A stretch of DNA of 5,629 nt, from assembly GCA_903914045.1 (NCBI GenBank), contig CAIWNO010000027.1, positions 1-5,629 of the forward strand. The letters run 5' to 3'. Numbering within the stretch: position 1 is the stretch's first letter; each line of letters opens with the position of its first letter. The notes beneath the pieces were generated by a model. The model was not told the origin of the DNA, searched no databases, and worked only from the letters and a program-made list of their open reading frames with translations. Below, in pieces: positions 1 through 5,629 of this stretch. This DNA is from an uncultured bacterium (GTDB lineage Bacteria; Planctomycetota; Phycisphaerae; Phycisphaerales; SM1A02). Both the position numbers and the translations under genes were made by a program.

Positions 1-1601
1 GCGCTTGTGTTGGCGTTTATTGTGACGCCCGAATTAACAACAATGTTTCCAACTGCATTGACCGTGAGTGTTGTGGCTGCAGGAAGTGTTGGCGTTAGCC
101 AGTCAGCAAAAGTAACAGTACCGGTTTCTGCTGCAGTTCCAATTGTATTTAATGTCTGAATGGTGACATTGCCATTTACAAGAGCGGCTTGCAATACTGT
201 TGAATTGAGAACTGAACCATTTGCATTTGGTTCGAATGGAGTCGCGCCAGATCCATCACCATTGGCAGTATTTGGGGCTGCACTAATCGTTAAATTTGCA
301 GGATCCAGCAACCACGTTCCGCCCTTGCCACCAAGTGCGGCCTTTGCATCAACGCGTCCAAACGCCTGCAGATTGTCGTGCGAACTGGTTTCAATAAATC
401 CGCCGTTGCCTGCGCCTTTGCCCGCGCTATTGGCTGCGCCCGCGCCGCTGGCTTCAATGCTTCCAAAGAAGCCGGTGTATTCATTGCTCCACACAATTAC
501 GCGACCTCCGTCGCCTTTCTTGGTTGCGTTGGCCGTAATGCGCGCGTCTGTTCCAATGACCGTTCGATTGGCTTGCGGAGCATTGGCCGCGTTGCTTCCT
601 AGATAATCGCCACCAATGCGCACGCTGCCGCCGCCGGTTGCGCCGTTGGCATTCACGTTTGCTTTGCCAAACAAACCAACGCGGTCGCCAAACACATCAA
701 TTTGTCCGCCCTTGCCCGTGGCGCTAGACGCATCCAGCGTTCCACTGACAGCAACTACGCCGCCCTTGCCGCCGCGCGCTTCAATGCTTTTTCCAATAAT
801 GGTTCCCGAAAGATCCATTGCCGTGGCGTAGAAGTCGCCGCTGCCCATGGACACGCGACCCTTGCCCGCTTTAATTGTTCCGGTGTTGCTAACGCCAGCC
901 TCTGTTCCCGCGCCTGAACCGTCGGCGCCCAATTTGGAACGGCTCACCGTAACCATGATGGGACTTGATCCGTGCTGTAAATACACAGTGTCGCCCGCGG
1001 CCATGGCCACAACGCCATCGTCCACATCAATGGTGCCACGGTTGGCAACATATTGCCCAACCAGCGCCACGGATTGCGCGTGGATCATGCCTTCGTTGGT
1101 GATCTTGCCTGTGAGATTTGTGAAATTATTTTTTCCGCGCGCAAAGTCATTGTCGCTCATGGCGCCAGCGGCGGCGTAGAAGCCACCCACATTAATCAAC
1201 GCGCCATTGCCAATGCGGAATCCCTGCGGATTCACCAAGTACACAATTCCATTTGAAAGCAAACTTCCATCAATGCGGCTGAGCTCTGAACCAGTCACGC
1301 GGTTGAGCACGCGCGAAGTGGAACTTGGCTGAATAAACTGCATGATCTGACCGGCTTCAATGGAGAAGCGGTTGTATTCAATGATTGAACCGTTGCTTGC
1401 TCGCACAACGAGGCGATTGCCATCTTGTGAGAAAGACACGTCTCCGCGGGTGATCTTGGTGACATCCACGCCGGCATTTGCCGCGCCACCAGTTGCCAGC
1501 ATGGCCGCGCAGGCGTACATGGCCATCGACAAGGAAACTTGAAGCCAGGATATTTTTCTAGACGGCTTGGACGTAACGAATTGTGACTGTGTATTGGTCA
1601 T
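1..1601 (-). CDS. TpsA exoprotein with filamentous haemagglutinin N-terminal secretion domain (C-terminus outside window)
   Basis: The frame is open from ATG at 1601 to the left edge (533 codons, no stop), so the protein is partial. I translated it by hand from the reverse complement. Residues 1-43 form a long signal peptide: a polar N-extension, a basic patch (K12, R15, K16), a hydrophobic core and a likely cut after ANA (43). Residues about 46-300 match the TPS secretion domain: SQDGN (58-62), IIEY (73-76), QFIQP (88-92), RVLNRV (97-102) and NPQG (124-127, the NPNG-type motif). Glycine-rich turns recur near 280, 298, 324, 365, 400 and 427 between short beta strands, as in a right-handed beta-helix. 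GTWLLDP (428-434) is typical of this exoprotein class. It follows the tpsB-like gene by 24 bases, so it is the expected cargo of that transporter. The Shine-Dalgarno is weak (AAGAAA about 6 bases before ATG). Adhesin or other surface roles are family inference; the passenger part that would decide is not here. Confidence 0.9.
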   Translation of the reverse strand, partial: MTNTQSQFVTSKPSRKISWLQVSLSMAMYACAAMLATGGAANAGVDVTKITRGDVSFSQDGNRLVVRASNGSIIEYNRFSIEAGQIMQFIQPSSTSRVLNRVTGSELSRIDGSLLSNGIVYLVNPQGFRIGNGALINVGGFYAAAGAMSDNDFARGKNNFTNLTGKITNEGMIHAQSVALVGQYVANRGTIDVDDGVVAMAAGDTVYLQHGSSPIMVTVSRSKLGADGSGAGTEAGVSNTGTIKAGKGRVSMGSGDFYATAMDLSGTIIGKSIEARGGKGGVVAVSGTLDASSATGKGGQIDVFGDRVGLFGKANVNANGATGGGSVRIGGDYLGSNAANAPQANRTVIGTDARITANATKKGDGGRVIVWSNEYTGFFGSIEASGAGAANSAGKGAGNGGFIETSSHDNLQAFGRVDAKAALGGKGGTWLLDPANLTISAAPNTANGDGSGATPFEPNANGSVLNSTVLQAALVNGNVTIQTLNTIGTAAETGTVTFADWLTPTLPAATTLTVNAVGNIVVNSGVTINANTS

Positions 1602-1625
1602 TGTGATTTCTTATCTGAATAAAAT

Positions 1626-4076
1626 TTAGTAAATAATTGTGGCGGTAAACCAGAACTGACTGCTTCCGCTATCCACTTGCACCCCTGCGCTTTGATTGGA
1701 GATGGAATTTAAAGCCCAACCCCAATCCACTCCAAGGGAAATATTGTTGAGAATGGTTAAGTCAATTCCAACACCCGCGCTGTACATAGGAGTGTTGGCT
1801 TCAAAGGCATACGCTTGATTGTTGGACACTGTTCCAGCGTCAAAGAATGTGTTGAGCACCAAGTCCCAATCTGGCGCGCCACCCGTGTTGCTGTCAGGCG
1901 CCCAGCGGAATGGCTTGGTGGCGGAAGGGAATGAACCGGTTGGAACGGCCGCGCTAAACATGCGCGGAATATGCATGCGATATTCCACCGTTCCCACAAG
2001 CGCATTGTCGCCGGCGGTAATGGACTGCGCAAAACCACGCACGGTGTACAAGCCACCCATGGTGTACTGCGACAGCGGTGTCAGGCGGTAATCAAAGGCG
2101 TATTGGCCGCGCAATGAACCAAAGATTTCATGGACCAGTGGCTTGTACAAACTCTTGCTGTTGTTCCAAGAGGAATCCAAAAGCGGATCCAAGTAGAAGG
2201 ATCCGTACACCGAACCATTCAGGGTGGTCCAGTTGGAAGAAGTGTTGATGCGTCCAAGGTCGTCCAGATTTTGTTGATTGGCGTTGGTGGTGGTGTACAT
2301 GGCGCCAAGACTTCCTTGAATGGCCGAAGTTTCACCAGTGGCAATGGCGTTGAACATTCCAGACACCGTCATGAAATCCGCGTTGCCATTGCTGCCCAGC
2401 AAATTATTTTGCGTCGTGGCGTTCCAGCCCTTGAAACCCGCGTCAAAGTCAAAGAATGAATTGCCCTTTTGCAGGAATGTCCAGATTAAGTCGCCTTGAA
2501 CGCCCCAGTTGTTGCCGTTGAAATCTTCCGCGGCCAGACCAAGATCAGATGAGTAGTACTGACCCCATTGACCAGTGACGCGCCAACGGAAATCCTTCAG
2601 CGTTCCAATGCGCGCGTCGTAGTACCCATTGACCGACTGCGTGCCGGAGAAATTTGAATTTTGATAATCAATTGAAAGAATGTCGTCGTTGTTGGTCAAC
2701 TGCGTCGCCAACAGACCAACGCGTTCTTGGTACTTGCTGGTCTCGGTGGTGCCTGTGTTGGACACCGACGCGTAGACATCAAAGAGTTGCTTTTCCTGAA
2801 CGTAATAATCCAACACAACTTGGGCGCTGGATGGCTCGTTGGACACGGCCGCGCTGACGGTTCGACCAGGGAAGCGACTTAGGGAGTAGAGGTAATCCTC
2901 TAGAACTTCCTTTTCCATAACGTCGCCCTGATTCAGTGGGGATTCATTCTTAATGGTTGCGTGATCACTACTATTAATAGCTTGACCCGTTTCGCCGCCG
3001 CGCACACCGCTAGCGATGGTTCGAACGCCGGCAAGTTGCGCCGCCACCACCTTAATGCTGTTTTGGCCGGTGGCGGTGGTTGATGGCTCCACCAAACACT
3101 GAACGCCATTCACTCCGGCGGTATTGACAGATGCAACAACCGCTTTTTCAATAGCCGTAGCGGCGGATTCCGTAAGTGAACCGCCGCTAGAGGAAAGTTG
3201 GTCCAAAGTGAGGTCAACCTTCTTGCCCTTGGATATAGGACTTCCGGAATAGACTTTGCCTTTTTGATACAGGGTGACTGAAGTTTCCATAAGCGCCGCC
3301 TCGGTTGGCATGCGGCGGTGATTGGCGGGCTGCATTTCAAAACCAAACTTGGTTGACGGGGAGAAAATGTTTTCTCCATTGCCACTAGCTGCCTGTGCGC
3401 CTGCGCCAGCACCAGCGGCGCCTTTATTTTTTGATGTTGCGCCAGAAGTTGGCGCAGCATTCTTTGCCGCGGAATTTTTTGCCATGGCGCCAGCCGCGCC
3501 TGTTCCACCGGCAACTCCAGTGGCGACAATCGTTATGTTGTTTGTGTCTTCACCATTGGCGGCGGCCTCTACAAGACAAGCGGCGCCTGAAACGCCAGCT
3601 CTGTTCACCGCAAGCACAATTGCATTTTGAATAACCACGCGGGCGGAGTCCGTGAGCGAGCCACCGCTTGAGGCAAGTTGATCAAGCGTGACGGAAACTT
3701 TCTTGCCCTTTGACTTTGGACTGCCCGAATAGTTCTGATCGGTTTGATATAGCGTGACGGAAATTTGCATAAGCGATTCAACGCTTGGCATGACCGGATG
3801 ATCAGCTGGTTCAAAATCAAAAGTGAACAGCGTTGACTCCGAAGAAACATTTTCACCACCAACCGCCGCGACCGGAGTTTGGGACTGGGGTGCAGGAGTG
3901 AGAGTTGGTTGAATGTTGCGATTTGGTTTTCGCACGTCAGGAATTAATGGAACGGATCCTGGTCGCGAATTGACTTGAGCAAAGGCGAACGTGTTCAGGC
4001 ACAGGGCAAACAAACAAATCAATATCCAATGCCGGTCAAATTTTTTCGACAAAACAAATTGAGAAGTGTCAACCAT
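1626..4076 (-). CDS. TpsB outer-membrane transporter of a two-partner secretion system (ShlB/FhaC/HecB type) with duplicated N-terminal domain
   Basis: This 816-residue protein should export the TpsA encoded just downstream. It has a signal peptide (hydrophobic 18-32, likely cut after AFA at 33), then a Pro/Thr/Gln-rich stretch to about 80. Two related domains follow at about 84-188 and 244-348, offset by exactly 160 residues, with 57 of 105 positions identical in my hand alignment. Both contain SVTLYQ, YSGSP, SKGKKV, TLDQL, SSGGSLT and CLVE. An Ala/Gly/Lys-rich linker fills about 189-235. RTIASG (352-357) and a POTRA-like part with FPGRTV (402-407) precede the barrel. Barrel hallmarks are the VRGF motif (679-682), FDAG (745-748) and a C-terminal Tyr after alternating aromatic residues. 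FhaC-type proteins are usually near 550-600 residues; the duplication and linker explain the excess. The ATG at 4076 is supported by AGGA 10 bases upstream and by the signal peptide. It is the first gene of the operon. Confidence 0.93.
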   Translation of the reverse strand: MVDTSQFVLSKKFDRHWILICLFALCLNTFAFAQVNSRPGSVPLIPDVRKPNRNIQPTLTPAPQSQTPVAAVGGENVSSESTLFTFDFEPADHPVMPSVESLMQISVTLYQTDQNYSGSPKSKGKKVSVTLDQLASSGGSLTDSARVVIQNAIVLAVNRAGVSGAACLVEAAANGEDTNNITIVATGVAGGTGAAGAMAKNSAAKNAAPTSGATSKNKGAAGAGAGAQAASGNGENIFSPSTKFGFEMQPANHRRMPTEAALMETSVTLYQKGKVYSGSPISKGKKVDLTLDQLSSSGGSLTESAATAIEKAVVASVNTAGVNGVQCLVEPSTTATGQNSIKVVAAQLAGVRTIASGVRGGETGQAINSSDHATIKNESPLNQGDVMEKEVLEDYLYSLSRFPGRTVSAAVSNEPSSAQVVLDYYVQEKQLFDVYASVSNTGTTETSKYQERVGLLATQLTNNDDILSIDYQNSNFSGTQSVNGYYDARIGTLKDFRWRVTGQWGQYYSSDLGLAAEDFNGNNWGVQGDLIWTFLQKGNSFFDFDAGFKGWNATTQNNLLGSNGNADFMTVSGMFNAIATGETSAIQGSLGAMYTTTNANQQNLDDLGRINTSSNWTTLNGSVYGSFYLDPLLDSSWNNSKSLYKPLVHEIFGSLRGQYAFDYRLTPLSQYTMGGLYTVRGFAQSITAGDNALVGTVEYRMHIPRMFSAAVPTGSFPSATKPFRWAPDSNTGGAPDWDLVLNTFFDAGTVSNNQAYAFEANTPMYSAGVGIDLTILNNISLGVDWGWALNSISNQSAGVQVDSGSSQFWFTATIIY
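3036..3827 (-). repeat. In-frame internal domain duplication in the TpsB gene (copies at 3516-3827 and 3036-3347)
   Basis: Two coding copies of about 104 codons are spaced 480 bases apart and encode residues about 84-187 and 244-347 of TpsB. Protein identity is a little over half, and synonymous positions have also diverged (for example the codons for YSGSP and SKGKKV), so the duplication is old, or was kept apart by selection, and is not an assembly artefact. The second copy leads into the RTIASG segment that related transporters carry, so the first copy looks like the added one. Confidence 0.85.
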
Positions 4077-4086
4077 TATGTATCTG

Positions 4087-4090
4087 TCCT
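4087..4090 (-). promoter_or_regulatory. Ribosome binding site of the tpsB-like gene
   Basis: The minus strand reads AGGA ten bases before the ATG at 4076. The spacing is at the long end but the site supports this start, which also gives a proper signal peptide. Confidence 0.5.
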
Positions 4091-4134
4091 AACCGGTGAG
4101 GGGTCTACGTTCAATGTAAATAAAATAGATCTAA

Positions 4135-4163
4135 AATATAAATTAAGTGGGAAATTTTGTCAA
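4135..4163 (-). promoter_or_regulatory. Sigma-70-type promoter of the tpsB-tpsA operon
   Basis: On the minus strand a perfect -35 box TTGACA (4158-4163) is followed after exactly 17 bases (4141-4157) by TATATT (4135-4140), five of six matches to the -10 consensus. The predicted start is near 4128, giving a leader of about 50 bases before the ATG at 4076. No other good promoter lies between here and the upstream gene's stop. No terminator-like hairpin lies between tpsB and tpsA, so both are probably read from here. Confidence 0.75.
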
Positions 4164-4184
4164 CGAATACAGCCTACCGCATCA

Positions 4185-4217
4185 TGGACATTTGGGGGGG
4201 AAAGTTTCACGTGTCCA
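4185..4217. repeat. Short inverted repeat upstream of the tpsBA promoter, enclosing a 7-G run
   Basis: TGGACA (4185-4190) and TGTCCA (4212-4217) form an inverted repeat around 21 bases that include seven consecutive G (4194-4200). CACGTG (4208-4213) overlaps the right arm. The repeat sits 22-54 bases upstream of the -35 box, a position typical of activator sites, but a six-base repeat can arise by chance. Confidence 0.3.
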
Positions 4218-4460
4218 CTTTGTAAGACTGCTGCCGTAACCCATGTTTTTTACTTTGCTTAAGCAAGGGCGCTCTTTCAGCCTTCACACAGTGTGTTGCG
4301 TAGAAATGACGCCCAATGATGCGGAAGGAATCTACGTCGAAAGTCATTGCGGTCAATGTTCATGCTGTTGCACTTCATTGGCGCGCGACTAGATGTTGTA
4401 TGCGCCAAAACTGAATCGCTAGTGATTGGCTTGCAAGCAAGCAACCATACACTTTTTTTC

Positions 4461-5204
4461 CTAGTGATGGATGACGTTCAACGGCACCAAGCTGTACCCC
4501 GGCAACCCGGCGGCGGCTGGCTCATGAGCCAACTTGGTTGCCTTTTTCACGGCGTGCGCATAGTCGGCGTCGTTTGAATTGTCCCACTTCACCAACGGTC
4601 GAAAATAGTCCGCCCAAATGAACTCTTGATAAAACACTTTTATATCTTTTGCATAACCACCCGCATGGCACACCGACGCGGCAAGGTCGCGGTATGGATC
4701 GTCAACGCAACCACTGACCGACGTTGGCAGATTCGCGGGATCAATTATTTTATGTTCACTGTCAAAGAGATACGCGTCGCCCTGCTCCACCATTTTTTTC
4801 CAAAAGTCGGCGGGCGCCATGTCGGACCAATTCTCCACCACAATGCCGTACACATTTTTGTTGGGTTGATTTGAATCCAGCAACGCGCGCACCGCGTGAT
4901 GGCCGTCGTTTAAATAGGGAATACCACCGGGACCAATGATCATGACGGTGTTTGTGTCCTGCAATTTCGCCGCAAGTTTGTCGGCGGACTTTCGATTGAA
5001 TGCCTCTGTGCGATCTTTCACCTCGCGAAATCCAATCATTGATTGGGTGGGATGCAAAGCTTGGGCGGGAATTAAAAATAATTCACCCTTGCGCATGTTG
5101 GGGTCGAATGGCGGGTAGTCGGTCTTGGCTTGCAATACAAACCACACACCGCCCACGGCCACCGCAAGTCCAAGCCACACCAATTTTCGGCGCAAGAATG
5201 TCAT
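4461..5204 (-). CDS. Membrane-anchored or exported ParB-like putative nuclease (PF08857-like)
   Basis: With the start at 5204 this is a 247-residue protein. Residues 1-7 are basic (R5, R6, K7) and 8-24 are hydrophobic: a signal anchor or uncleaved signal peptide. The rest resembles the ParBc_2 family of putative ParB-like nucleases. It has a first conserved block with LHPTQ (50-54) and G58, then IPYLNDGHH (95-103) with the DGHH signature at 100-103. The family's C-terminal part follows: DPYRDLA (169-175), GGY (182-184), and EF-WAD around 194-199. The only cysteines, C166 and C179, could form a disulfide, in line with an extracytoplasmic location. Nuclease activity is assumed from the family name and has not, to my knowledge, been well shown; the substrate is unknown. 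The frame stays open upstream to an ATG at 5426, but that extension crosses a terminator hairpin and would bury the hydrophobic segment, so I reject it. Alternative in-frame starts at 5264 or 5255 remain possible. No strong ribosome binding site precedes 5204. Confidence 0.8.
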   Translation of the reverse strand: MTFLRRKLVWLGLAVAVGGVWFVLQAKTDYPPFDPNMRKGELFLIPAQALHPTQSMIGFREVKDRTEAFNRKSADKLAAKLQDTNTVMIIGPGGIPYLNDGHHAVRALLDSNQPNKNVYGIVVENWSDMAPADFWKKMVEQGDAYLFDSEHKIIDPANLPTSVSGCVDDPYRDLAASVCHAGGYAKDIKVFYQEFIWADYFRPLVKWDNSNDADYAHAVKKATKLAHEPAAAGLPGYSLVPLNVIHH

Positions 5205-5265
5205 GGCGTAAGCATAAAGACTTGTATTTGCAACCCACGCCCAGGCTGGCGGCATGAACAACATA

Positions 5266-5304
5266 TAAAAAGCAAAACCCCGACGAAAAGGGGTACGTCG
5301 GGGT
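5266..5304 (-). terminator. Rho-independent terminator, leftward
   Basis: Plus-strand arms at 5277-5285 and 5296-5304 are perfectly complementary over nine bases (minus strand ACCCCGACG pairing with CGTCGGGGT), with a 10-base loop. On the minus strand the stem runs straight into TTTTGCTTTTT (5267-5277). There is no T-run on the plus-strand side, so it acts leftwards. It lies 62 bases upstream of the ParB-like start, ending any transcript coming from the right, so that gene needs its own promoter or read-through. Confidence 0.75.
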
Positions 5305-5306
5305 AA

Positions 5307-5327
5307 GGTCGAAAAAGGGGGTCGACC
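5307..5327 (-). repeat. Second hairpin next to the terminator, with a matching C-rich loop
   Basis: Arms GGTCGA (5307-5312) and TCGACC (5322-5327) pair around a 9-base loop. On the minus strand the loop is CCCCCTTTT, against TACCCCTTTT in the terminator hairpin two bases further on. Both loops share CCCCTTTT although the stems differ. Confidence 0.6.
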
Positions 5328-5365
5328 ACATGCTTGTTTCGAAAGTGCCAGCACGACACTCTCTG

Positions 5366-5537
5366 ACATAGATGTAAACGTAAAAAACAGGTGACCTTGA
5401 TCACGCACTTTCACATTTTTGCACATTTATTTTTATGTGACTGATAAACGACCGTAAACCAAACAATTTGAAGTATTTGTTAAAAAATTGTTAAGTGCGT
5501 GATCAAGGACAGGCAAAAATTACGTTTACATCTATGT
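5366..5537. repeat. Large imperfect inverted repeat, 45-base arms around an 82-base AT-rich centre
   Basis: Left arm 5366-5410 and right arm 5493-5537 align without gaps in opposite orientation. The outer 18 bases (ACATAGATGTAAACGTAA on the left) and inner 16 bases (CCTTGATCACGCACTT) are identical. The middle 11 bases match at only two positions, though each holds a run of A or T and an ACAGG or its complement. CTCT (5361-5364) and AGAG (5540-5543) extend the outer ends with a one-base offset. The centre, 5411-5492, holds two smaller dyads: TCACAT/ATGTGA (5411-5416, 5435-5440) and AACAATTT/AAATTGTT (5462-5469, 5485-5492). I see no target-site duplication. Possible roles are paired operators of divergent promoters, a MITE-like element, or an invertible segment. 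Confidence 0.85.
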
Positions 5538-5544
5538 GAAGAGC

Positions 5545-5629
5545 ATGCCGAAATATCTTTGGTCGCAGGCTGAAACCGCAACGTTGCAAGTCACCCAGGC
5601 CGAACTGCGTTTGTGGCTACCTAAACAGC
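5545..5629 (+). CDS. Unrecognised protein, N-terminus only, running off the right edge
   Basis: A plus-strand frame opens at ATG 5545 and stays open for 28 codons to the window edge. It begins MPKYLWSQ and continues VTQAELRLWL (residues 16-25). A GTG at 5536 in the same frame is an alternative start. No good Shine-Dalgarno is visible, because the right arm of the inverted repeat ends 7 bases before the ATG. The amphipathic AELRLWL segment suggests a helix, but I cannot assign a family. It would be transcribed divergently from the minus-strand genes. The frame is short enough that it could be open by chance. Confidence 0.4.
   Translation, partial: MPKYLWSQAETATLQVTQAELRLWLPKQ

Larger units (their letters stand above)
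4077..4460. other. Intergenic region between the ParB-like gene and the tpsBA operon
   Basis: No convincing gene. It holds the tpsBA promoter, leader and ribosome binding site at its left end and the G-run inverted repeat. Palindrome TTGCTTAAGCAA lies at 4255-4266. A direct repeat CTAGTGAT occurs at 4419-4426 and again over the upstream gene's stop at 4461-4468. A minus-strand frame could encode 28-33 residues starting near 4363 or 4378, but it has no ribosome binding site or recognisable content. No clear intrinsic terminator follows the ParB-like gene; the best hairpin, around TTGCTTGC at 4429-4447, lacks a T-tract. Confidence 0.6.
5266..5423 (-). ncRNA. Candidate small leftward RNA ending at the double-hairpin terminator
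   Basis: There is no plausible coding gene between the AT-rich centre of the inverted repeat and the terminator, so a terminator here implies a short transcript. Two adjacent hairpins with unpaired CCCCTTTT loops would form its 3' end. C-rich loops are used by some known regulatory RNAs to pair with G-rich ribosome binding sites; applying that here is inference. A weak promoter, TTTACG (5453-5458) then TAAAAA (5430-5435) with 17-base spacing, four of six matches each, would start it near 5423. The start is uncertain. The alternative is a terminator for a short peptide gene starting with ATG at 5367 or 5426, which I consider unlikely. Confidence 0.3.
5205..5544. other. Structured intergenic region right of the ParB-like gene
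   Basis: No supported gene on either strand. From left to right it holds the short upstream region of the ParB-like gene (5205-5265), the leftward terminator, the second C-rich-loop hairpin, about 40 bases with near-palindrome GTGCCAGCAC (5345-5354), and the 172-base inverted-repeat block. Minus-strand frames crossing it run through the hairpins and show no recognisable protein content. Confidence 0.6.

Noticed and set aside
160..1256. Several plus-strand open frames of 60-150 codons rich in Pro and Ala
   Set aside because: They are the antisense of the continuous minus-strand exoprotein frame, whose translation shows clear family motifs; the plus frames show none.
3110..3862. Other-frame reading frames of 79-139 codons over the duplicated TpsB region
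   Set aside because: They mirror the Ala/Gly-rich and repeated coding sequence of the TpsB gene, and neither their content nor start signals support translation.
4255..4266. Palindrome TTGCTTAAGCAA as a terminator or operator
   Set aside because: It gives at most a very short stem with no T-tract, and a single 12-base palindrome without a partner site is weak evidence.
4280..4378. Minus-strand mini-frame (28-33 codons) between the ParB-like gene and the tpsBA promoter
   Set aside because: It lies in a chance open stretch, has no Shine-Dalgarno, and nothing in it resembles a known small protein.
4347..4577. Plus-strand frame of 76 codons overlapping the 3' end of the ParB-like gene
   Set aside because: About half of it is antisense to conserved ParB-like coding sequence, and it has no ribosome binding site or recognisable motif.
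5205..5426. In-frame N-terminal extension of the ParB-like gene to an ATG at 5426 or 5367
   Set aside because: It would be translated through the C-rich-loop hairpin and the intrinsic terminator, overlaps the left inverted-repeat arm, and would place the hydrophobic anchor in the middle of the protein.
5366..5537. CRISPR or integron-type repeat array
   Set aside because: There are only two copies, inverted and not direct, and no regular spacer series.

Overview
The window looks like a chromosomal piece of a planctomycete-type bacterium (possibly Phycisphaerae). I base this on the wording of two proteins. The exoprotein has the motif order SQDGN, IIEY, QFIQP and RVLNRV followed by NPQG. The outer-membrane transporter has the order RTIASG, FPGR and NDDILSIDY. 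Both match two-partner secretion proteins I know from that phylum. This is a memory-based family call, not a search result. Base composition is near balanced and coding is dense on the minus strand.

Layout, read leftwards from the right half. At 4135-4163 there is a near-consensus sigma-70 promoter on the minus strand. It drives a two-gene operon. The first gene is a TpsB (ShlB/FhaC-type) outer-membrane transporter (4076-1626). After 24 bases comes a TpsA exoprotein with a filamentous-haemagglutinin N-terminal secretion domain (1601 to the left edge, C-terminus outside the window). The TpsB should recognise the TpsA secretion domain in the periplasm and export the beta-helical exoprotein through its barrel. 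The TpsB is unusual in having its N-terminal periplasmic domain duplicated with an exact 160-residue period, plus an Ala/Gly-rich linker.

Upstream, on the same strand, is a membrane-anchored or secreted ParB-like putative nuclease (5204-4461, PF08857-like) containing DGHH. About 380 non-coding bases separate it from the tpsBA start codon, so it is probably a separate unit.

The stretch 5205-5544 has no convincing gene but is full of structure. A leftward intrinsic terminator lies at 5266-5304. A second hairpin at 5307-5327 has an almost identical C-rich loop. A 45-base imperfect inverted repeat (5366-5410 and 5493-5537) encloses an 82-base AT-rich centre that has its own smaller dyads. This could be a divergent regulatory region producing a small leftward transcript, a MITE-like element, or an invertible segment. 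At the right edge a plus-strand reading frame starts at 5545, only 7 bases beyond the right arm, and runs off the window; I do not recognise it.
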